Origin: Bog-473 sp963777485 | GTDB lineage: Bacteria; Actinomycetota; Acidimicrobiia; Acidimicrobiales; RAAP-2 | NCBI GenBank assembly: GCA_963777485.1 | Contig: CAVZQP010000001.1 | Location: 1,302,001-1,366,000, forward strand | Reading direction: 5' to 3' | Length of the DNA: 64,000 bases | In this document: positions 58,966 through 64,000 of the stretch, in pieces | Position numbering within the stretch: the stretch's first letter is position 1 | Layout of the letters: every line of letters starts with the position of its first letter | Notes under the pieces: model-generated | Database searches by the model: none | What the model was told of the DNA's origin: nothing | The model's input: only the letters and a program-made list of their open reading frames with translations | Made by a program: the position numbers and the translations under genes

Positions 58966-60291
58966 TCAGGATGCGTCTGCGTTGCCGCCGGCGCCACCGG
59001 CGCCGGTGATACGGCCGACGAACGACCTGACCTCGTCCACAATGGCAGCTCGGGGCACACTGCGCTGCTCCTCGTCGCTTCGCAGCGGTCGCAGGCCGAC
59101 CACGCCGGCCTCGAGCTCTTTCGGGCCTATGACCAGGGCAACCAGCGCGCCCGACCGGTCGGCGGACTTGATCTGGGACTTCATCGAGCGCTCGTCGAAG
59201 GCCCGGTCGGCCCGCAACCCGGCTCGCCGGAGCTCCGCCGTCAGCGTCAAAGCAGACTCCCCGCCCGCCGTGTCGATGACGTAGGCGTCCAAGGGCGGCG
59301 CCGCGACGGGGAACACACCCTCCGCGTCGCAGGCCAGCAACACCCGCTCGACGCCGATGCCGAAGCCGATCCCCGGTGTGGGCTGGCCCCCCAACATCTC
59401 GACCAGCCCGTCGTAGCGCCCACCCCCGCCGACCCCGTTCTGCGCCGCGTCAAGGGCGCGAGCCGCGAACTCGAACGTCGTCCTCGTGTAGTAGTCGAAG
59501 CCCCGGACCAGCCGATGGTCGATCGCATACGGCACGCCCAACACCTCCAGTCCCGCCCGCACCCGCGCGAAGTGCGCGGCGCACGGGTCGCATAGGTGGT
59601 CCAGGAAGTGGGGCGCGTCCTCGGTGGCCTTCCGGCATTCGTCCGTCTTGCAGTCGAGCACCCGCAACGGGTTCTCCAGGTGGCGCGCCCGGTGCGCCGG
59701 GCAGAGCTGATCGGCCCGCTCCGCCACGAACGAGCCCAGCAGCGCGACGTAGCCGGGTTTGCAGACCCCGTCGCCCATGGAGTGCAGTTTCAGCTCGACC
59801 TCGCGCAGACCCAGCCCGGCGAAGAAGTCGTGGGCCAGCGAGACGACCTCCACGTCCAGGTCGGCGTCGGCCGGCCCGAGCGCCTCCACTCCGAGCTGGT
59901 AGTGCTGGCGATAGCGCCCGTGCTGGGGGTTCTCGTGGCGGAACGAGGGCGCGGCGTACCAGGCCTTCCACGGCGGGACGGGGTGGTGCTGCACGAACGC
60001 TCGGACGACCGGCGCCGTACCTTCGGGCCGCAACGCCATCATCTGGCCGTCGCGGTCCTCGAAGACGTACATCTCCTTACCGACCACCTCGCTGCCCTCG
60101 CCGATCCCGCGCAGGAACACGCCGGCGTGCTCGACGATCGGTGTCAGGACCAGCCCGTAGCCGGCGCCCTGCACCAACGCAGCGAACCGCGTCACCGTCG
60201 TCTCCCAACGCGAGGACTCGGGCCAAAGCACGTCGTGCATGCCCTTGGGCGTCCGCAACCCGCCTTCGGGCGCGACAGATCCCGACGTCAC
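58966..60291 (-). CDS. hisS: Histidyl-tRNA synthetase
   Basis: 441 residues from a GTG at 60291. Class II motifs include TPKGMHDVLWPES, ALRPEGTAPVVRAFVQ (motif 2 region), SFRHENPQHGRYRQHYQLG, and the HisRS signatures LVRGFDYYTRTTFEF and GGGGRYDGLVEML. The anticodon-binding domain follows (SMKSQIKSADRSGALVALVI). It lies 24 bases after relA. Confidence 0.95.
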   Translation of the reverse strand: MTSGSVAPEGGLRTPKGMHDVLWPESSRWETTVTRFAALVQGAGYGLVLTPIVEHAGVFLRGIGEGSEVVGKEMYVFEDRDGQMMALRPEGTAPVVRAFVQHHPVPPWKAWYAAPSFRHENPQHGRYRQHYQLGVEALGPADADLDVEVVSLAHDFFAGLGLREVELKLHSMGDGVCKPGYVALLGSFVAERADQLCPAHRARHLENPLRVLDCKTDECRKATEDAPHFLDHLCDPCAAHFARVRAGLEVLGVPYAIDHRLVRGFDYYTRTTFEFAARALDAAQNGVGGGGRYDGLVEMLGGQPTPGIGFGIGVERVLLACDAEGVFPVAAPPLDAYVIDTAGGESALTLTAELRRAGLRADRAFDERSMKSQIKSADRSGALVALVIGPKELEAGVVGLRPLRSDEEQRSVPRAAIVDEVRSFVGRITGAGGAGGNADAS

Positions 60292-60315
60292 AGAAAACGC
60301 CTCACGGCCGGGGAG

Positions 60316-62571
60316 CTAAGCCTTCTTGCCAGGAAGCTGACGATAGGCGTCGAAGACACCGTCGAGGTGCTTCAGAGCGGAGATCAACGAGTGCAGATGC
60401 GTCGGGTCGGCCAGTTCCACGTCGAAGGCCATCCGCGACACCCGGTCCGGCGTCGTCGCCGTCCGCGCCGCCACGATGTTCAAGTGGTGCTCGCTCACCA
60501 CCCGTGACACGTCAGCCAGCAACCGTGACCGGTCGAACGCCTGCACCTCGATCGTCGCCACGAAGACCCCGTCGTTCCCCCGGTCCCACTCGACGTCGAT
60601 CAGCCGCTCCCGCGACCGGTCCGCCAGGGAGGCGGCGTTCGCACAGTCCGCCCGGTGCACCGACACCCCGCGGCCCTGCGTCACGAACCCCACGATCTGG
60701 TCCCCCGGCACCGGCGTACAGCAGCGGGCCAGGTGGATCATCACGTCGTCGAGCCCCTCGACGAAGACCCCGGCCCCCGTTCGGCGCCCGCCCGACGGCC
60801 GCGTCCGGGTGACCCCCGACAGCACCGTTGTGGGCAGCTGCTCGTCGTCAGCCTCGCCGCTCCGCAGCACCTTGGTCAGGCGCTGGACGATCGACTGCGC
60901 GGAGACCTGGCTCTCGCCGATGGACGCGTACAGCGCGTCCAGGTCGGCCAGGTTCATCTGCTCGGCCACCTGTTCGAGCGCCGCCGAGCCGAGCAACTTG
61001 TGCAGCGGCAGCCCCTCACGGCGCAGCGCCCGAGCCAGATCCTCACGGCCGTTCTCGATGGCGTCCTCACGCCGCTCCCGCGAGAACCACTGGCGGATCT
61101 TGTTGCGGGCACGCGTCGATGCCACGATCTGCAACCAGTCCCGTGACGGCCCCGCCGTCGGCGACTTCGACGTGAAGATCTCCACGGTGTCCGCCGACGA
61201 GAGCGGCGTCTCGAGCGGCACCAGCCGACCGTTGACGCGGGCGCCGATGCAGCGGTGCCCGACCTCGGTGTGGATGGCGTACGCGAAGTCGACCGGCGTC
61301 GACTTGGCCGGCAGCGCGATCACCTTGCCCTTCGGCGTGAAGACGTAGACCTCGTCCTGCTCGAGGTCGAGCTTCAACGCCTCCAGGAATTCGATCGGGT
61401 CGTCGGTCTGCCGGTCGAAGTCGGCGATGCGCTGCAGCCACTGCATCTCGGAGGAGTGGTCCTCCTTGGACTTGTAGCCCCAGTGGGCCGCGATGCCGTA
61501 CTCGGCCCGGTGGTGCATCTCCGACGTGCGGATCTGCACCTCGACCGGCTTGCCCTCGAGCCCGATGACCGTCGTGTGCAGCGACTGGTACATGTTGAAC
61601 TTGGGCGTGTTGATGTAGTCCTTGAACCGCCCGTGCACCGGCGCCCAGATGGCGTGAATCGCCCCTAGCGCCGCCCAGCAGTCCTTCTCGGACTCGACCA
61701 CGACCCGGATGGCGACCAGGTCGTTGATGTCGTCGAACTCCTTCCCCCGCACGACCATCTTCTCGTAGATCGACCACATGTGCTTCGGCCGCCCGGTGAC
61801 GTCGGCGTCGATCCCCATCTCGGTCAGCCGCTCCCGCACGTGGACGAGCACGTTCTCGAGATACTCCTCACGCTGCGGCGCCCGGGCCGCCACCATCTGC
61901 TCGATCTCGGCGTACCGCTTCGGGTGCAACGTCGCGAACGCCAGGTCCTCGAGCTGCCACCGCACCTGCTGCACGCCCAACCGGTGCGCCAGCGGCGCGT
62001 ACACGTCGAATGTCTCCTGCGCCGTCCGCCGCTGCTTCCACTCGGGCATCACCGCGAGCGTCCGCATGTTGTGCAGCCGGTCCGCCAGCTTGATCAGCAG
62101 CACCCGCCAGTCGTCGGCCATCGCGACGAGCATCTTGCGGATGGTCGCCGCCTGCTGGGCCTCCTTGGAGTCGAACTGGAGGCGGTCGAGCTTCGTGACC
62201 CCGTCGACGACCCCGGCCACCCCGTCGCCGAACTGCTCGCGGATGTCGGCGAGCGTGAGCCCCGTGTCCTCCACCGCGTCGTGCAGCAACGCTGCGGCCA
62301 CCGTCTGTTCGTCGAGCCCCAGCTCCGCCACGATCGTCGCCACGGCCACCGGGTGCGTGATGTAGGGCTCGCCCGACCGCCGGAACTGCCCCTCGTGCGC
62401 CCGGAGCGCGGTCCGGCCCGCCTCGACGATCGTCGAGGTGTCGTCCTCAGGCCGGTGGGCGGCGAACTCGGCCAGCAGCGGCGCCAGCAGGTCGGCCAGC
62501 GCCTCCGGCTGCCCGTCCGCGCCCACCGCGACCTGCTCGTTCGCGGGAGTCACCCGGGCCAGGGCCACCAT
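60316..62571 (-). CDS. relA: Bifunctional (p)ppGpp synthetase/hydrolase
   Basis: 751 residues, Rel-type stringent response enzyme. The HD hydrolase has HPVAVATIVAELGLDEQT and LLHDAVEDTGLTL, with KLADRLHNMRTL. The synthetase has VTGRPKHMWSIYEKM and VHGRFKDYINTPKFNMYQSL. The TGS domain has DEVYVFTPKGKVIALPAKST. A C-terminal ACT domain (VEVQAFDRSRLLADVSRVVS) closes it. Both active sites look intact, as in single-copy Rel proteins of actinobacteria. The usual apt gene between relA and secF is missing. Confidence 0.95.
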   Translation of the reverse strand: MVALARVTPANEQVAVGADGQPEALADLLAPLLAEFAAHRPEDDTSTIVEAGRTALRAHEGQFRRSGEPYITHPVAVATIVAELGLDEQTVAAALLHDAVEDTGLTLADIREQFGDGVAGVVDGVTKLDRLQFDSKEAQQAATIRKMLVAMADDWRVLLIKLADRLHNMRTLAVMPEWKQRRTAQETFDVYAPLAHRLGVQQVRWQLEDLAFATLHPKRYAEIEQMVAARAPQREEYLENVLVHVRERLTEMGIDADVTGRPKHMWSIYEKMVVRGKEFDDINDLVAIRVVVESEKDCWAALGAIHAIWAPVHGRFKDYINTPKFNMYQSLHTTVIGLEGKPVEVQIRTSEMHHRAEYGIAAHWGYKSKEDHSSEMQWLQRIADFDRQTDDPIEFLEALKLDLEQDEVYVFTPKGKVIALPAKSTPVDFAYAIHTEVGHRCIGARVNGRLVPLETPLSSADTVEIFTSKSPTAGPSRDWLQIVASTRARNKIRQWFSRERREDAIENGREDLARALRREGLPLHKLLGSAALEQVAEQMNLADLDALYASIGESQVSAQSIVQRLTKVLRSGEADDEQLPTTVLSGVTRTRPSGGRRTGAGVFVEGLDDVMIHLARCCTPVPGDQIVGFVTQGRGVSVHRADCANAASLADRSRERLIDVEWDRGNDGVFVATIEVQAFDRSRLLADVSRVVSEHHLNIVAARTATTPDRVSRMAFDVELADPTHLHSLISALKHLDGVFDAYRQLPGKKA

Positions 62572-62637
62572 CCATCCAGGGTACCCGCCAGGGCAAACAC
62601 AGCCGGCGCACCTACTGCCCCGGCGCCGGCGCGCTCT

Positions 62638-64000
62638 TTAGCGCCGCCGCTTGCCCTTGCTCTTGCGCGGCCGCGGCCCGCTGCGGCCCTGCCCCGACCC
62701 CCCAGCCGAAGGCCGGTCCATCACGGCGGTCCCCGTTCCGCTGCCGGTCCCGCCACCGCCACCGCCACCGCCACCCGTTCCGCTGCCTCCACCCGTTTCG
62801 CTGCCCGAGCCCGGCCGGATGAGGCCACTGCGCTTTGTTCCGCCTGACCGAGCGGCCGCAGTCGCACCGCCCGCGCCCCGGCCCGTCTGGCCGGAGGCCG
62901 CCACGCTCATCTGCGTGCTCATGGTCGCGGCGTCGACCGCCGAGTAGAACGCTCCCGTGTCACCGCGCTTCGCCAGCCGGTTGGCGATGTCGACCCACCG
63001 CGGCTCGCGCTCCTTCATCATGCTCAGGACCGGCGACGCAATGAAGATCGACGAGTAGGCACCGGAGAGTAGACCGACGAAGAGAGCGAGCCCGTATGAC
63101 TGCAGCGTTGAGGCCCCGAGGAACTGCGCGCCGATGAGCAGCACCGCCAAGACCGGAAGGATCGCCACGGCGGAGGTGTTGATGGAGCGGGCCAGCGTCT
63201 GGTTCATGGACAGGTTGATCAGCTGCGGGTACGTGAGGCGCCCGCTCGTCCCGATGCCCCTGGTGTTGTCGCGCACGCGGTCGAACACCACCACCGTGTC
63301 GTAGAGCGAGTAGCCGAGGATCGTGAGGATGGCGACGACCGTGTCCGGAGTCACCTGGAAGTTGAAGATGGAGTAGATCCCGACAGCCACCAGCACGTCG
63401 TGGACCATGGCAATGAACGCGGCCAGCGCCATCTTCGGCTCGAAGCGGATGCTGATGTAGATGCCCACAACGATGAAGAAGATGATCAACGCCTTGATGG
63501 CGTCGTTGGTGATCGACGACCCCCAGGTCGGGCCGACTGTGGTCACGCTGACCTTGTCAGTGGGCACGGTGGTCGATGTGGTCGTCGTCGAGGTCGAACC
63601 CGTCGTGGCATTCGACTTGGCTGTGGTCGTCGTCGCCGCGCTCGTCGTCGTGGTCGTGCCCTGCGAGGACGAGCCGGCGTGGTGGCCGGTGAGGCGCAGC
63701 ATCGCGTCCTGGACGTTTTGGCTGACCTGGCTCTGGTTGGACTGGGACAGCTTGTTGAGGTCGGATTGGACCGTCAGAGTCTGCTTGCTCCCGCTCCCCA
63801 GCAACTGGACGGTCGGGTCGATCACGCCGGTGCCCTTCATGGCGTCGACCGCCTGGGTCTGGGTGATCCCCGGCGCCGCGATCGTCCACTCCGTGCCGCC
63901 CTTGAATTCGATGCCCAGGTTGAGCCCACCGCGCAGGATGATCGACACGATCCCGAGGACGATGATCAGCGTCGAAATTGTGAACCAGATGCGTCGCTTC
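62638..64000 (-). CDS. secF: Protein translocase subunit SecF, 5' end cut by window edge
   Basis: 454 codons visible, with the N-terminus beyond the right edge. It begins in the first membrane segment (KRRIWFTISTLIIVLGIVS). GLNLGIEFKGGTEW is the SecF signature. The membrane block IKALIIFFIVVGIYISIRFE, DTVVAILTILGYSLYDTVVVFDRVRDN and the conserved end of the export domain follow. The first extracytoplasmic domain contains an inserted Thr-rich stretch (about 25 Thr and Ser with few other residues). The tail is Gly/Ser-rich and basic (RSGPRPRKSKGKRRR). SecD should follow upstream outside the window. Confidence 0.93.
   Translation of the reverse strand, partial: KRRIWFTISTLIIVLGIVSIILRGGLNLGIEFKGGTEWTIAAPGITQTQAVDAMKGTGVIDPTVQLLGSGSKQTLTVQSDLNKLSQSNQSQVSQNVQDAMLRLTGHHAGSSSQGTTTTTSAATTTTAKSNATTGSTSTTTTSTTVPTDKVSVTTVGPTWGSSITNDAIKALIIFFIVVGIYISIRFEPKMALAAFIAMVHDVLVAVGIYSIFNFQVTPDTVVAILTILGYSLYDTVVVFDRVRDNTRGIGTSGRLTYPQLINLSMNQTLARSINTSAVAILPVLAVLLIGAQFLGASTLQSYGLALFVGLLSGAYSSIFIASPVLSMMKEREPRWVDIANRLAKRGDTGAFYSAVDAATMSTQMSVAASGQTGRGAGGATAAARSGGTKRSGLIRPGSGSETGGGSGTGGGGGGGGGTGSGTGTAVMDRPSAGGSGQGRSGPRPRKSKGKRRR

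Overview
This window comes from a high-GC (roughly two-thirds G+C) actinobacterium, most likely of the Acidimicrobiia or a related lineage. The support is the many GTG starts and ATGA/GTGA/TGATG translational overlaps, a mycothiol synthase gene (mshD), a mycothiol-dependent isomerase-type protein, an actinobacterial his-trp supercluster, and the gene order aroE-mltG-ruvX-alaS ... rarA ... aspS ... hisS-relA ... secF, which matches mycobacterial chromosomes. Nearly everything looks like stable core chromosome. No complete tRNA, rRNA, CRISPR array or insertion sequence was found.

Layout. 1-822: the left edge holds the start of an unknown gene and a 22-base tRNA 3'-end fragment that looks like an attachment site, so a mobile element may lie to the left. 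823-2280: a secreted protein with a Thr-rich tail. 2494-5925: a fatty acid synthase II operon, fabD-fabG-acpP-fabF, in which FabD carries an extra barrel-sandwich (biotinyl/lipoyl-like) domain. 6044-7240: an SGNH-type secreted hydrolase. 7237-21169 (minus strand): a 14-kb supercluster hisD-hisC-hisB-hisH-hisA-hisF-(GroES-like)-hisI-trpE-ygfZ(frameshifted)-five small or membrane proteins-trpC-trpF-trpB-trpA. hisG, hisE, trpD and trpG are not in the window.

21245-24753: a small helical protein, a toxin-antitoxin-like pair whose PIN toxin has lost most of its catalytic acids, nth, mshD and a VIT/CCC1 family protein. 24841-27394: a MaoC-type protein, then menG-menF for menaquinone. 27377-30455: a two-component system coupled to a polyprenol-phosphate mannosyltransferase gene. 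30632-35742: membrane and envelope genes (AI-2E family, UPF0104 family, methyltransferase, GT87 glycosyltransferase, maleylpyruvate isomerase-like). 35765-40501: ppk, a SEDS cell-wall protein and an aquaporin-family channel.

40502-41594 is the least ordinary stretch. It holds a possible pair of very small coupled genes behind a TATAAT box, a 90-bp tandem repeat and a strong 16-bp hairpin. 41595-44634: an MhuD-like heme-degrading enzyme, two membrane proteins and a secreted His-rich protein. 44636-47411: a BFN-domain protein, rodA and an MscS channel. 47430-64000 (minus strand): aroE, mltG, ruvX, alaS, a large secreted S53 peptidase with six 42-residue repeats coupled to rarA, then aspS, hisS, relA and secF (cut by the right edge).

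The most notable points are the FabD fusion, the co-chaperonin gene inside the his operon, the degenerate PIN toxin, the single-base frameshift in ygfZ, the repeat and small-gene region near 41 kb, and Thr-rich extracytoplasmic linkers shared by three unrelated proteins.
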